Shown: positions 49,864 to 59,464, counted from the first letter of the stretch. The stretch is DNA of 64,000 nucleotides from DASRJJ01 sp050730855 (GCA_050730855.1 JBOHNU010000003.1:35325-99324); one strand, 5' to 3'. Numbers and translations: made by a program. Notes: generated from the sequence alone by a model not told the origin.

Positions 49864-50430
49864 ATGGCAGTACCTACCACCGAAGTTACCGGACACGAGA
49901 CCGACATTCCGGGCTTGATAATTTTTGATGTTACTAAGGTCGGCGATGATCGCGGGTATTTTCAAGAGAAATTTCACAAAGTCAAGCTGGTGGCCGCTGG
50001 TTTACCAGAAGCATTTAATGTTGTACAAAATAGTCTCGCTTTCAACAAAAAGGGTGTGACGCGCGGGTTCCATGCCGAGCCTTGGGACAAGTATGTCTCT
50101 GTGGTAAATGGCGAGGCATTTGTTGCCTACGTAGACCTACGCAAGGGCGATAGCTTTGGCAAGGTCGTTACGCTTACCCTCACGCCGGAAAAAGCGGTGT
50201 TTGTGCCGGCTGGGGTTGGCAACTCCTATCAATGCCTAACCGACGATTTATACTACCTATATAGTGTTAACCAGCACTGGACACCAGACGCCTACGAAAA
50301 ATACACTTTCGTAAACCTAGCCGACCCCAAGCTGGCGGTTCGGTGGCCAATCCCGCTAGAGGAAGCAATTTTATCCGACAAAGACCGCAACCATCCAATG
50401 CTTGCCGACGTAAAACCAATGGAGATATAA
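49864..50430 (+). CDS. rmlC: dTDP-4-dehydrorhamnose 3,5-epimerase (RmlC-like)
   Basis: A 188-aa cupin with DDRGYFQEKFHK, VQNSLAFNKKGVTRGFHAEP (R-G-x-H catalytic pair), and VYFVPAG-like FVPAGVGNSYQCL. It epimerises C3 and C5 of the 4-keto sugar. The sequence departs from classical RmlC in the middle (WDKYVSVVNGEAF), so specificity should be checked. AGGAGG ribosome site. Confidence 0.9.
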   Translation: MAVPTTEVTGHETDIPGLIIFDVTKVGDDRGYFQEKFHKVKLVAAGLPEAFNVVQNSLAFNKKGVTRGFHAEPWDKYVSVVNGEAFVAYVDLRKGDSFGKVVTLTLTPEKAVFVPAGVGNSYQCLTDDLYYLYSVNQHWTPDAYEKYTFVNLADPKLAVRWPIPLEEAILSDKDRNHPMLADVKPMEI

Positions 50431-50431
50431 C

Positions 50432-51301
50432 ATGGACGAGTCCAGATTTTTAATTGTGGGAGCCTACGGTCAGCTAGGCAAGGCTTTACAGGCTAAATAT
50501 CCCAAGGCTAAAGCTGTCGACCGCGATAATTTTGACATGACCGACTGGGATATGCTCAGCAACTACGACTGGTCAACCGTGGATGTAATTTTAAACGCCG
50601 CTGTTTTTGCCAACGTAGACGGCGCCGAAACGACCGAAGGGCGCGAGACCGCCTGGAAGGTTAATGCTGCCGGGCCTAGTTACCTAAGTAAAATCGCCAC
50701 CAAACACAACCTTACCTTAGTGCATGTTTCTACCGATTACGTTTTTGACGGCACCAAAGCGCCGCACCTCGAGAGCGAAAGCTACACACCTCTTGGCGTC
50801 TACGCCCAAAGCAAGGCCGCCGGCGACATCGCCTCGGCCATGACCGAAAAACATTACATCGCTCGCATATCGTGGCTGATTGGCGACGGACCAAACTTTG
50901 TGCGCACCATGATGGGTTTGGCCGCCAAAAATATCTCACCAACTGTTGTTGCCGACCAAGTTGGTCGCCTAACTTTTGCAGACAGCTTGGCTGACGCAAT
51001 TGACCACTTGCTGCGAACCAAAGCTGCTTACGGCATTTACAACGCCAGCAGCGACGGAAAGCCAGCTAGCTGGGCAGACATCACCAGAGAAATCTTTACC
51101 GCGCTGGGTCGCAATGACCTTACCGTTACCGACACCTCTACCGAGGAATACTTTGCCAGCAAATCTAACATCTCTCCTAGGCCAAAAGGGAGCGCGCTAG
51201 ATTTAAGCAAAATCAAGGCAACTGGTCTGAAACTGCAAGATTGGCACGAAGAGCTAAAGACTTACATCAAGGCCGAGCAAGCCAAACCAGAGGAGCAATA
51301 A
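50432..51301 (+). CDS. rmlD: dTDP-4-dehydrorhamnose reductase
   Basis: A 289-aa SDR with FLIVGAYGQLGKALQ (NADPH site), NAAVFANVDGAE, STDYVFDGT, and YAQSKAAGD (Tyr-x3-Lys), which is the RmlD pattern. It reduces the last intermediate to dTDP-L-rhamnose. It lies 1 nt after rmlC and directly before rmlA. Confidence 0.93.
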   Translation: MDESRFLIVGAYGQLGKALQAKYPKAKAVDRDNFDMTDWDMLSNYDWSTVDVILNAAVFANVDGAETTEGRETAWKVNAAGPSYLSKIATKHNLTLVHVSTDYVFDGTKAPHLESESYTPLGVYAQSKAAGDIASAMTEKHYIARISWLIGDGPNFVRTMMGLAAKNISPTVVADQVGRLTFADSLADAIDHLLRTKAAYGIYNASSDGKPASWADITREIFTALGRNDLTVTDTSTEEYFASKSNISPRPKGSALDLSKIKATGLKLQDWHEELKTYIKAEQAKPEEQ

Positions 51302-52171
51302 ATGAAAGGTATCATTTTAGCCGGCGGTACGGGCTCGCGGCTGTATCCAATCACCAAAGCCATTTGCAAACAACTAATGCCCATTTACGACAAGCCGATG
51401 ATTTATTATCCGCTTAGTACACTCATGCTGGCTGGCATTCGAGAAATATTGATTATTACCACACCGGAAGACCAAGAATCTTTTAAAAGGTTACTTGGGG
51501 ACGGCTCACAACTGGGCTGTCAATTTACATACGCCGTCCAGGATAAACCGCGAGGCCTGGCAGACGCTTTTATCGTTGGTGAGCAATTTATTGGCAACGA
51601 TAAGGTAGCCATGATTTTAGGCGACAATATTTTTTACGGCCATGGTTTTGGCGAAAGCCTGCGCGAGTGCACCAACCCAGAAGGCGGCATCATTTTTGCC
51701 TATCCGGTATCCGACCCAGAACGCTATGGGGTAGTCGAATTTAATAAAAACATGAAGGCTATCTCGATCGAGGAAAAACCCGCTAAACCAAAATCAAATT
51801 TCTGCGTTACGGGACTTTACTTTTACAATAACGACGTCGTTGAGATATCAAAGAATGTCAAACCATCTAACCGCGTAGAAATTGAGATTACCTCGGTTAA
51901 CGATGCCTACCTACAAAAAGGTAAGTTAAAAGTAGTAACCTTGGACCGGGGAGCCGCCTGGCTGGACACCGGCACTTTTGAGTCTATGACCGATGCCTCG
52001 CAGTTTGTAGAAGTTATCGAAAAACGAACCGGCCTTAAGGTTGGCTGCGTCGAAGAAATCGCTTGGCGTGAAGGTTTTATTAGCGACGGTCAATTAGCCG
52101 AGCTGGCAGAACCACTACTTAAAAGCGGCTACGGCCAATATCTCCAGAATCTCTTGGATTCCCAAAACTAG
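51302..52171 (+). CDS. rmlA: Glucose-1-phosphate thymidylyltransferase
   Basis: A 289-aa nucleotidyltransferase: GIILAGGTGSRLYPITKAICKQLMPIYDKPMIYYPL, AMILGDNIFYG, and DRGAAWLDTGTFESM, the RmlA signature. It makes dTDP-glucose from dTTP and glucose 1-phosphate. It follows rmlD without a gap and ends the plus-strand operon. The order B-C-D-A is complete for dTDP-rhamnose. Confidence 0.95.
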   Translation: MKGIILAGGTGSRLYPITKAICKQLMPIYDKPMIYYPLSTLMLAGIREILIITTPEDQESFKRLLGDGSQLGCQFTYAVQDKPRGLADAFIVGEQFIGNDKVAMILGDNIFYGHGFGESLRECTNPEGGIIFAYPVSDPERYGVVEFNKNMKAISIEEKPAKPKSNFCVTGLYFYNNDVVEISKNVKPSNRVEIEITSVNDAYLQKGKLKVVTLDRGAAWLDTGTFESMTDASQFVEVIEKRTGLKVGCVEEIAWREGFISDGQLAELAEPLLKSGYGQYLQNLLDSQN

Positions 52172-52172
52172 C

Positions 52173-52832
52173 TTAGAGATTAGAGGACCGTTCTAAGACG
52201 AAATTGTAATTTGGCGCGTACTGTGTATAAAACATGTGGTCTTGGACGCGGGTTTTGGACATAACTTCGATCGGTATTGGTTCTTGTCGTACGGTCACAC
52301 CATTTTCGGCTAGTTCTTGCGTGGCGCCACTTTCTGTAACGCTTATAAACGGATCGAACTGCACCTCAGGGAAATTAAACATCGGCCCTAATCTTGCCCA
52401 GCCGCCAAAGTCTAAAACTCTGCCCACCTCTTTTGCAGTCGCAGTAAAATCAGGTTTAGTCAGATGTTCCCACACATGAAACATTACCACAACATCGAAG
52501 CTTCTATCTGCAAAAGGCAGATCCTGCCCAAAACCTATCTCGAGATTATGCGGATGGGCACTGCGTGCACGGTCAAAGACTTGCCTATTAGCAAAATCTG
52601 GACTGAGCGACACGACGTGGCCTCTAATCCCCGAAACCGCCAACCGTGCAGCAAACTTGACCTCTGGACCTGCGCCCAGATCTAACACCCGCCTACCTTC
52701 TAAGTCTTTTCTTCGGAAGCCGAGCACTTGTTCGTATGAATTCAAATCCCGGCCACCTTTTGGCTGACGAGGATGATTAATACTAAGGTGTGGGGATTCT
52801 GTTCCGCCCTGCTTGAAGAAACCAGAGAACAT
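52173..52832 (-). CDS. SAM-dependent methyltransferase
   Basis: A 219-aa class I methyltransferase: RVLDLGAGPEVKFAARLA (SAM site I), HVVSLSPDFANRQ, ADRSFDVVVMFHVWEHL and VGRVLDFGGWARLGPM. Since the neighbours make sugars and glycans, it may modify a sugar or lipid. TATAAT lies 7 nt before the ATG (leaderless). It ends 1 nt from rmlA (convergent). Confidence 0.8.
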   Translation of the reverse strand: MFSGFFKQGGTESPHLSINHPRQPKGGRDLNSYEQVLGFRRKDLEGRRVLDLGAGPEVKFAARLAVSGIRGHVVSLSPDFANRQVFDRARSAHPHNLEIGFGQDLPFADRSFDVVVMFHVWEHLTKPDFTATAKEVGRVLDFGGWARLGPMFNFPEVQFDPFISVTESGATQELAENGVTVRQEPIPIEVMSKTRVQDHMFYTQYAPNYNFVLERSSNL

Positions 52833-52875
52833 TTTAATTATTATATCATAAATTAATTAAAATGTTACTACAAAT

Positions 52876-53763
52876 CTACCTCGCTTGGCTTTGTCGTGGA
52901 TGCTTTGCAACAAAATCTTTAATATAGTTCATGATGTCGACGGTGGTTTCCCAACCAAGCTCGTTACGCGCCTTAGTGGGCAGCTCGCCTGTTTCGGCGC
53001 GGCCAGGGTATCCGTCTAGGTACGTGATGGGGCTGCCAAAAGCCTTGGCGATTTCTAGGATAGAAAATGCCTTGGTGTTGTTTAGAGAGTAGCCATCGCC
53101 GAGGCCCTTTTCGCCCACCATAATAATGCCGCGTGCCAAATCGCCTACATACGTAAAATTACGCTTCTGCGTGCCGGGTTTTACCACTGTTAGAGGTTTG
53201 CCCTGCAAATACGTTTGCTCAAATTTTGCGATGAGTGTTGCGTATCTACCGGCGCCGTTTTCACGCGGGCCGTACGCATTGTAGAAGTAACAAATGGCGT
53301 ACGGCAATTTGTACCAGCGGCCGTAATCGTTCATTAAATCAACGTTGGTTGCCTTTGTAAACGAATATGGGTTTTGATGTCGGCCGTCGCCCTCTACCGC
53401 AAACTTAGTGCTCGAGCCAGCGTACACCAACTTGCCGACCTTGCGTTGCCGGCAAAACTCCGCTACCGCAAACGTGCCGGCGATGTTCATATCGTACACC
53501 GTTGCCGGCTCATCAAACGAGGGAGCGATACGCGCGTATTCACCCAGATGATATACGATATCCGGCGTTTCCGGCACCAGCTTGGCGACGTCTTTTGTAT
53601 GCCCCTTTCGGTATTCTGCACCGGCAATATGGTTTTTCTTACTGCCGTTAAAGTAGTTGTCGAGGGATATAACTCTATTGTTGGGGTCGGCCAAAAGCTG
53701 TTCGACCACGTGCGATCCAACGTGCCCAGCCCCGCCCGTAACTAAAATGGTTTTTTTACTCAT
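52876..53763 (-). CDS. NAD-dependent epimerase/dehydratase (UDP-sugar)
   Basis: A 295-aa extended SDR: KTILVTGGAGHVGSHVVEQLL (NAD site), YAGSSTKFAVEGDGRHQN, PYSFTKATN (Tyr-x3-Lys) and YNAYGPREN. GalE-like and UDP-glucuronate epimerase or decarboxylase enzymes look like this. It overlaps the UDP-glucose dehydrogenase gene by 4 nt, so its substrate could be UDP-glucuronate. Confidence 0.85.
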   Translation of the reverse strand: MSKKTILVTGGAGHVGSHVVEQLLADPNNRVISLDNYFNGSKKNHIAGAEYRKGHTKDVAKLVPETPDIVYHLGEYARIAPSFDEPATVYDMNIAGTFAVAEFCRQRKVGKLVYAGSSTKFAVEGDGRHQNPYSFTKATNVDLMNDYGRWYKLPYAICYFYNAYGPRENGAGRYATLIAKFEQTYLQGKPLTVVKPGTQKRNFTYVGDLARGIIMVGEKGLGDGYSLNNTKAFSILEIAKAFGSPITYLDGYPGRAETGELPTKARNELGWETTVDIMNYIKDFVAKHPRQSQAR

Positions 53764-55073
53764 TTGCCAACGGTCTTGCGACCAATACTTATATATGTCA
53801 AACCGGCCTTTGCCATGGTATCTGGGGTAAACACGTTGCGGCCGTCAAAAACGAGTTTATCTTTGAGCTTTTTTACAAGGACCCCTGGCTTTACCGTAGC
53901 GAATTCTTTCCATTCCGTAACGAGCAATAGGGCATTCGCTCCCTGTAATGCCTCGAGTGCCGTAGGCTCGTAGGTAACGTCTTCCTCGGAAAATACGCGC
54001 TTGGTGTTCTCGACTGCTTCTGGGTCGTATGCCTGTATAGCCGCACCGCGGCCGACCAACTCGCGGATTATCTCGATTGAAGGCGCCTCGCGTATGTCAT
54101 CGCTATTTGGCTTAAAAGCCAGCCCCCAAATCGCAAAGGTTATACCTGATAAATTTTCGCCATAATGCGTGATAACTTTGTTTACCAGCACTTGTTTTTG
54201 CTTAGCGTTAACTTCCATAACTGCTTTTAGTATTCTAAAATCGTAGTCATTTCTGTGGGCAATCTTTTCTAGGGCCATCACATCTTTAGGAAAACAACTG
54301 CCACCGTAACCTGTGCCAGCACTAATGTATCTATTACCTATGCGTGGATCTGGGCCTATGCCCCTCTTAACTGCTTCAACATCTGCACCTACTAGCTCGC
54401 ATAAATTGGCGACCTCGTTCATAAAACTTATCTTCATGGCAATAAAAGAGTTGGCGGCATATTTGGTCATTTCAGATGACGCAGAGTCCATACTAATTAA
54501 AGGCACCCCATTATCGGTAAAGGGCCTATATATATCCTCTAAAACGACTAGGGCTTTTTTGCTTTTGGTGCCTACAACTATGCGGTCTGGTCTCATAAAA
54601 TCTGCAACCGCACTGCCCTCCTTTAAAAACTCCGGGTTAGATACAACATCAAACGCCACCTTAGTGTTAGCCGACACAACAGCGTGTACTTTTTGAGCCG
54701 TGCCCACCGGAACCGTGCTCTTATTTATAAGCACTGTGTAGCCCTTAAGTAGACTAGCCACATCCTTAGCTGCGCTTAAAACATAGCTTAGGTCGGCCTC
54801 ACCATCGCCATTTGGCGGTGTGGGTAACGCAAAAAATATAGCCTGCGGTTCTCCGAGATCCTGTAAATCTGCTGTAAACCACAAGCGGCCATCTTCGCGG
54901 TTCTTTTTTACTAACTCGGGAAGGCCGGGCTCATAAATAGGAATCTCACCCTTGTTGAGCATACCTACCTTCCGCTTGTCGATGTCCATACATATAACAT
55001 CGTGCCCGCTTTCGGCAAGACAAGTACCAGTAACAAGCCCTACGTAGCCCGTTCCAATCACTGCGATTTTCAT
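53760..55073 (-). CDS. ugd: UDP-glucose 6-dehydrogenase
   Basis: A 437-aa protein: KIAVIGTGYVGLVTGTCLAE, NPEFLKEGSAVADFM, GTGYGGSCFPKDVMAL with the catalytic Cys, and FKPNSDDIREAPSI. It oxidises UDP-glucose (or a related sugar) to the uronic acid by two NAD+ steps. The start at 55073 has a TACGAT box 9 nt upstream, so its leader would be very short. It and the epimerase at 52876 form an operon. Confidence 0.93.
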   Translation of the reverse strand: MKIAVIGTGYVGLVTGTCLAESGHDVICMDIDKRKVGMLNKGEIPIYEPGLPELVKKNREDGRLWFTADLQDLGEPQAIFFALPTPPNGDGEADLSYVLSAAKDVASLLKGYTVLINKSTVPVGTAQKVHAVVSANTKVAFDVVSNPEFLKEGSAVADFMRPDRIVVGTKSKKALVVLEDIYRPFTDNGVPLISMDSASSEMTKYAANSFIAMKISFMNEVANLCELVGADVEAVKRGIGPDPRIGNRYISAGTGYGGSCFPKDVMALEKIAHRNDYDFRILKAVMEVNAKQKQVLVNKVITHYGENLSGITFAIWGLAFKPNSDDIREAPSIEIIRELVGRGAAIQAYDPEAVENTKRVFSEEDVTYEPTALEALQGANALLLVTEWKEFATVKPGVLVKKLKDKLVFDGRNVFTPDTMAKAGLTYISIGRKTVGK

Positions 55074-55103
55074 ACTCAAGGTATCGTACCACCCAAGTAT
55101 TAA

Positions 55104-55277
55104 CTGCCGCAACATAATTGCCAAAATTACACCGTGTACGGCTGGTTTACTGACGGCTACATTCTTCTAACCAGAAAAAACAGCGGAATGTACATTATGC
55201 CCGCCGAGGGCCTAGAAGGCGGCATCGAAAAAGCTCTCAAAATTAGCGACTACTACAAACCCAGCTATGGCGGTTAG
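55104..55277 (+). pseudogene. C-terminal remnant of a WD40/TolB-like propeller protein
   Basis: An open frame without a proper start (stop TAA at 55101-55103) encodes 57 residues, LPQHNCQNYTVYGWFTDGYI then LLTRKNSGMYIMPAEG..., ending YYKPSYGG. It reads like the last blades and tail of an exported propeller protein and is followed by a perfect terminator. A GTG at 55134 could start a 47-aa ORF, but the fragment lacks a fold of its own. The sequence breaks off at the start of the ugd gene, which points to a past rearrangement. Confidence 0.6.
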
Positions 55278-55296
55278 AAAAACCGCCATGTTTTAT
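55267..55296 (+). terminator. Terminator after the propeller remnant
   Basis: ATGGCGGTT pairs exactly with AACCGCCAT (loop AGAAA), then GTTTTAT. The stop codon of the remnant lies in the 5' arm and loop. Confidence 0.85.
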
Positions 55297-55314
55297 GGAT
55301 TATGTAAAAACAAG

Positions 55315-55437
55315 CCGGTAAGCTTACAACCCAGCACAAGAAGTACCATTTGTTCAGTGTGTCACCAGGAGAACTAGCTGGTATACCACAAGGAGAACCC
55401 TGGTCACCTAGTCCGGAGGCTTGTGTTGGGTTGCCGG
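55315..55437. other. Structured segment with long closing stem, RNA candidate
   Basis: The region 55297-55490 has no gene. CAACCCAGCACAAG (55327-55340) pairs with CTTGTGTTGGGTTG (55420-55433) over 14 bp with one G-U on the plus strand, and CCGG pairs outside it. Inside, two small hairpins (ACCAG/CTGGT and ACCA/TGGT) both show an AGGAGAAC loop. On the minus strand the 3' side ends in TTGTTTTTAC. It could be a small RNA or a 3' structure of the gene at 55491. Which strand is expressed is not settled. Confidence 0.4.
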
Positions 55438-55490
55438 GGGAGGGGTTGGTGGTTAATCAATACAATTGAGAGCCGTTACCTAGTTCTAAA

Positions 55491-57272
55491 TTAGCAGTCG
55501 CCGGCTTTGGTGAGGTCGTAGATGATGGCCTCTTTATCTTGGTAAATTATAGGGAATTCTGTTGTGGCAAGCGGACGTTCGGGTGGTAGCGTGACATACC
55601 GAATACGGTGCTCAGTGCAAAGTTCGCTGTAACGACCCTGCTCTAGGTCGGCAAAAATCTGAAAATCTTTTTCGTCTACACTTTTTGGCAATCTGGTGAC
55701 ATACCCAAAGGCAATAGGTTTTTCATGAATAGTTTGGTTGCGCAGTTGCCAGCCTCCTGTTAGAGCTGCATTGTCTATTACCGCACCTTCCGGTAGCTGT
55801 TTTAATTGGTGCACATAGGCTGGGACGGAAGTAGTTGTAAGCGGCAGCGGGGCTGGATATAGCTCGACAAACGAAACCACCACAAAAAGTATAAGCAAAA
55901 TTTTGCCCCAACGAGTGGTAAGATCCAGGCGAGTCAGCATGTAGCAAACGATGATAATTGCTGCAATTAGCACAATCAATATCCACCGTATCGGCATTCC
56001 CGAAATCTGTAGTGTTGGAAATACTTTTTCCAAAAACCAATACGGTAACGGGACGCTCTCTAAGATGCGACCAAACGCAGTAGGGTGCGGGCCCAGCGAC
56101 AATAAACCAAACACCAGCAAAACAATCCACCAAAACGATATCCACCTTGGCGGTTTAAAGGTTTTGCGTTTAATAACCGTTTTGTAAAACGCAATCACTA
56201 AAACCGTTAGCAGAGCAAAGCCAAAAAACATGCTCGTTTCCGAGGCGTATGGAATGTGGAGCCAATGCCAATCCGTTAAACTTCGCCAGTGAGACATACC
56301 GCCGGGTAAAACTAGACTCAGGGGATCAAGCCCAAACACCGCAGGATCGTGCGAGCCCAGCAGCGGATCGACTTTATTAAGATGTAGCAACTTGTACAGC
56401 AACGGACCGATGAGTACGAGACTGGTCAGCGCAAAGAGAGCCGAGACTTTTATATTGTGCGCGGTGAGCTGTAACTCGCGCCGATAGAGTTTCCACCCCG
56501 CCCACATAGCCCCGACAATGACACACCAAAACAAGTAATAATAATCGCACAACAATACTAAGAATAGGGCGCCTGCTGCAAGCAGTGCGTACCGGTAGCG
56601 CATTTTTTCTAGCAACGTCCAAAATGCCAATAGGAAAAGCGGAATCCACTGCAGCGCGACCAATTGCAGGTGGCCAAGCCCATGCGCAAAGTGATAACTC
56701 GAGAACGTAAACAAAACGCCCGCTAGTATAGCTATCCAGTACTTCTTGAGTAGTTTTTGCGCAAACCAAAACATTGTCACGCCGCCCATTACAAAGCTAA
56801 AGGCTACGGCTACATTTACTGTCGCCGGCAGACTAAGTCCAAAAATATTCATAAGCGGAATACCGACCAACCCGTTATAGATATTCATCGTTTGCGGAAT
56901 TAGGCTGGTACCGTGCGGCCAATGGATGGCTGTCGTAAAGTAGGGGTTGCTTGCTTGTTCGCCTAATGAATCGTTCACCCACCAAATGTTCCAAACATTT
57001 TGGAAACCATCCCCGCTATCAAGATAAAAAAGGTCGTTAAAATGGCCGAGGTAGTGAGGCGAGAAAACATAAAATAAGACAAAATAGATAAGCGCCGGCA
57101 GCCCGAACCAATGCCAAAAACCACGTAGCACAGATTTCGCTAACCCCTTACTTTGCTCATTTTGCTTAGGGTTTGGGTCGGCGATCTCTACAGCGGGGCT
57201 TTTTGGCGTAACGCTTTTAGCTGTTGTGCCCTGCTTTTGCTTTCGCTTATTCTTGTGTTTTGCTTGTACCAT
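55491..57272 (-). CDS. Polytopic membrane protein, GT-C glycosyltransferase-like
   Basis: A 593-aa protein with a Lys-rich cytoplasmic N-terminus, about 12 TM helices, and an early loop with FNDLFYLDSGDGFQNVWNIWW, where acidic residues after TM1 resemble the catalytic loop of GT-C transferases (lipid-linked sugar donors). A soluble C-terminal domain follows. The start at 57272 has TATAAT 9 nt upstream and GGTGG in between. GtrA and a polyprenyl-phosphate mannosyltransferase-like GT2 lie next, which fits a lipid-linked sugar route. Confidence 0.72.
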   Translation of the reverse strand: MVQAKHKNKRKQKQGTTAKSVTPKSPAVEIADPNPKQNEQSKGLAKSVLRGFWHWFGLPALIYFVLFYVFSPHYLGHFNDLFYLDSGDGFQNVWNIWWVNDSLGEQASNPYFTTAIHWPHGTSLIPQTMNIYNGLVGIPLMNIFGLSLPATVNVAVAFSFVMGGVTMFWFAQKLLKKYWIAILAGVLFTFSSYHFAHGLGHLQLVALQWIPLFLLAFWTLLEKMRYRYALLAAGALFLVLLCDYYYLFWCVIVGAMWAGWKLYRRELQLTAHNIKVSALFALTSLVLIGPLLYKLLHLNKVDPLLGSHDPAVFGLDPLSLVLPGGMSHWRSLTDWHWLHIPYASETSMFFGFALLTVLVIAFYKTVIKRKTFKPPRWISFWWIVLLVFGLLSLGPHPTAFGRILESVPLPYWFLEKVFPTLQISGMPIRWILIVLIAAIIIVCYMLTRLDLTTRWGKILLILFVVVSFVELYPAPLPLTTTSVPAYVHQLKQLPEGAVIDNAALTGGWQLRNQTIHEKPIAFGYVTRLPKSVDEKDFQIFADLEQGRYSELCTEHRIRYVTLPPERPLATTEFPIIYQDKEAIIYDLTKAGDC

Positions 57273-57311
57273 TTCCACCAAATTATACCTGTCTAATGTC
57301 CATTCTAGTAA

Positions 57312-57770
57312 TTAAGCTTCAGACCGCACCGGTTCATCGATACTTCCACCCACCTTGGCGTCACGTTTTCGCCAGATAACATATTTCGACCATGCGTAAT
57401 TCCAAAGAAGTGCTGCTGCCGAACTAATAACCAACCCAAAAAAGTAATTAATATGAAAAACCTCAACTGCGGCCGTTACCATAAGGGTACTGCCAATAAT
57501 CGCTACCCAAGAAGTTGCATGAAACTGCAAGATAAGCACGCCTATTTCCTTACCCACCTTGTTGGCTTTATACGTCCAGTGATGATGAAGCATAAAATTA
57601 CTAAAAAGCGCTGTTTCGGCTGCGATAAGTTGGGCAATAACAAGTGGCGAATGTATAAGCTTGTACAAAATCGTAAGCAATATAAGGTTTATCAAAAACC
57701 CTGAGAACCCAACAATGCAAAACCGCACAAAGTCTTGCTTAAGGAGTGTGTCTTTTATATGTACAAGCAC
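57312..57770 (-). CDS. GtrA-family membrane protein
   Basis: A 152-aa protein with four TM helices and the GtrA-like FVRFCIVGFSGFLINLILLTIL at its N-terminus and NYAWSKYVIWRKRDAK at the end. GtrA proteins are thought to help move or use polyprenyl-phosphate sugars. I chose a GTG at 57770 with AGGAG 4 nt upstream; the longest frame starts at a TTG without a ribosome site. It is divergent from the GT2 gene at 57819. Confidence 0.82.
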   Translation of the reverse strand: MLVHIKDTLLKQDFVRFCIVGFSGFLINLILLTILYKLIHSPLVIAQLIAAETALFSNFMLHHHWTYKANKVGKEIGVLILQFHATSWVAIIGSTLMVTAAVEVFHINYFFGLVISSAAALLWNYAWSKYVIWRKRDAKVGGSIDEPVRSEA

Positions 57771-57818
57771 GATGCTCCTATGGTAGCATAGTTTCAAAAC
57801 CTAACGTCTGAGGGAAAT

Positions 57819-58565
57819 ATGGGGAAAACACATAAACTATCCGTGGTAATGCCGTGTTACAACGAAAAAAACACAATTGAAAAAATTATAGATGAGGTAC
57901 TAGCCGTCGATCTTGGCTCAACAAAAAAAGAAATCATTATTGTCGATGACGGCTCAAAGGACGGCACTCGGGACATTTTAGAGCAGCTTGCCGACAAACA
58001 CAAAAACCTAAAATTAGTTTTTCAAAAAGTCAACCAGGGTAAAGGTGCCGCACTCAAAAAGGGTATTCTAGAAACCACTGGCGATGTTGTTGTTATTCAA
58101 GATGCCGATCTTGAGTACGACCCACAGGAGTATGTACGACTTTTGTACCCTATAGAACGCGGACACGCCGATGTTGTATACGGTTCACGGTTTATAGGTG
58201 GACAACCACACCGTATTATTTACTATCGCAACCAAGTGGCAAATAAATTCTTAACGACACTCTCGAATGCATTTACCGGCCTCAATTTAACTGACATGGA
58301 GACATGCTATAAAATGTTTCAGGGCGACCTGATCCGTGATCTTGCCAAACATCTTAAGGCGCAACGCTTTGGATTTGAGCCAGAAATCACCGCCCGTGTC
58401 GCCAAAAGCAAAGCCCGCGTGTACGAAATTGGCATATCCTACTACGGACGTAGCAAAGAAGAAGGCAAAAAAATCGGCATGAAGGACGGCATTAAGGCTA
58501 TTTGGGAAATCATTTACTTTAACAGCACGGTTCGCAAAGACCATAAACCTAATGCAAAAAAATAA
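57819..58565 (+). CDS. GT2 glycosyltransferase (dolichyl/polyprenyl-phosphate mannosyltransferase-like)
   Basis: A 248-aa GT-A protein: KLSVVMPCYNEKNTIEKIID, IIIVDDGSKDGTRDIL, VVIQDADLEYDPQEY (D-x-D-like metal site), GSRFIGGQPHRI and TDMETCYKMF. It most likely makes a polyprenyl-phosphate sugar, the donor of GT-C enzymes such as the one at 55491. A GAGGGA ribosome site precedes the start. The next gene overlaps its stop by one base. Confidence 0.88.
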   Translation: MGKTHKLSVVMPCYNEKNTIEKIIDEVLAVDLGSTKKEIIIVDDGSKDGTRDILEQLADKHKNLKLVFQKVNQGKGAALKKGILETTGDVVVIQDADLEYDPQEYVRLLYPIERGHADVVYGSRFIGGQPHRIIYYRNQVANKFLTTLSNAFTGLNLTDMETCYKMFQGDLIRDLAKHLKAQRFGFEPEITARVAKSKARVYEIGISYYGRSKEEGKKIGMKDGIKAIWEIIYFNSTVRKDHKPNAKK

Positions 58566-59464
58566 TGGAAAAGCCGAATATCCACCATATTAAGACCAAA
58601 GTAAAAAAAAGCCTTATTCTCGTAAGGGATGTCACTCGCGTCCGCAAGTTGCGAGAAGACCTAAATAAAGCGACCGCGGAAAGCCAGCGTTATTACTCCG
58701 AACGCCAAATCCTGTACGATCAATCCCAGAACATGCGTATTTTTCTGGCCAACAAGTACTTAAAAGGTAAAGGCATCGAGATTGGCCCGGCCGAGCATCC
58801 ATTACCAACCCCCCACTGGTCAAAAGTTACTTACGTAGACGAAATCAGTACCGAAGAATTAATAAAGTTGTACCCTTACCTGAAAGATCGTAAACCCGTA
58901 CACGTAGACGTGGTTGACGATGGACAGGTACTGTCAAAATTTAAGGACAACTCGCAGGATTTCGTTATCGCCAACCATTTTTTGGAGCATGTCATTGACC
59001 CTATAAAGTCGTTGCGAAATTTTTACCGCGTGCTCAAGCCGGGCGGTATCATGTATATGGCTGTTCCTGATAAACGATTTACCTTTGATAAACTGCGACC
59101 GCTCACTCCTCTCAAACGACTTATTACATTCCACGCCGACCCTAAAAAGGCCGAGGCTGGTAAGTGGCCGATGTTTCTTGAATCTGCCGAGTGGATAGAG
59201 GGTAAGGTCGGTAAAGATGTAAAAGTGCGGGCGCAAGAACTGTACGACCAAAAGTTCAGCGTCCACCTTAATGTATGGGCACAGCACGATTTACTTGAAC
59301 TTTTTCTGTACATTATCGATACATACAACCTTAACTTGGACTTTGAGTCAGTTGTTAAAAACGAACACGAAATAATTTTTGTAATGCAGAAACAAGCGAA
59401 GTCGGATGTTGAAGAAAACGTGTCTGTTGGAAGGGTTCGTAAAGCACATGGTATCAAAAAGTAG
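58565..59464 (+). CDS. SAM-dependent methyltransferase (paralogue 1)
   Basis: A 299-aa protein with an N-terminal coiled coil, then a methyltransferase domain: GKGIEIGPAEHPLPTPHWSK, KVTYVDEISTEELIKLYP, SQDFVIANHFLEHVIDPI and LKPGGIMYMAVPDKRFTFDK. The PxKRFTFD pattern is typical of glycan-cluster methyltransferases. It overlaps the GT2 gene by one base and the second paralogue by 17 nt. Confidence 0.8.
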   Translation: MEKPNIHHIKTKVKKSLILVRDVTRVRKLREDLNKATAESQRYYSERQILYDQSQNMRIFLANKYLKGKGIEIGPAEHPLPTPHWSKVTYVDEISTEELIKLYPYLKDRKPVHVDVVDDGQVLSKFKDNSQDFVIANHFLEHVIDPIKSLRNFYRVLKPGGIMYMAVPDKRFTFDKLRPLTPLKRLITFHADPKKAEAGKWPMFLESAEWIEGKVGKDVKVRAQELYDQKFSVHLNVWAQHDLLELFLYIIDTYNLNLDFESVVKNEHEIIFVMQKQAKSDVEENVSVGRVRKAHGIKK

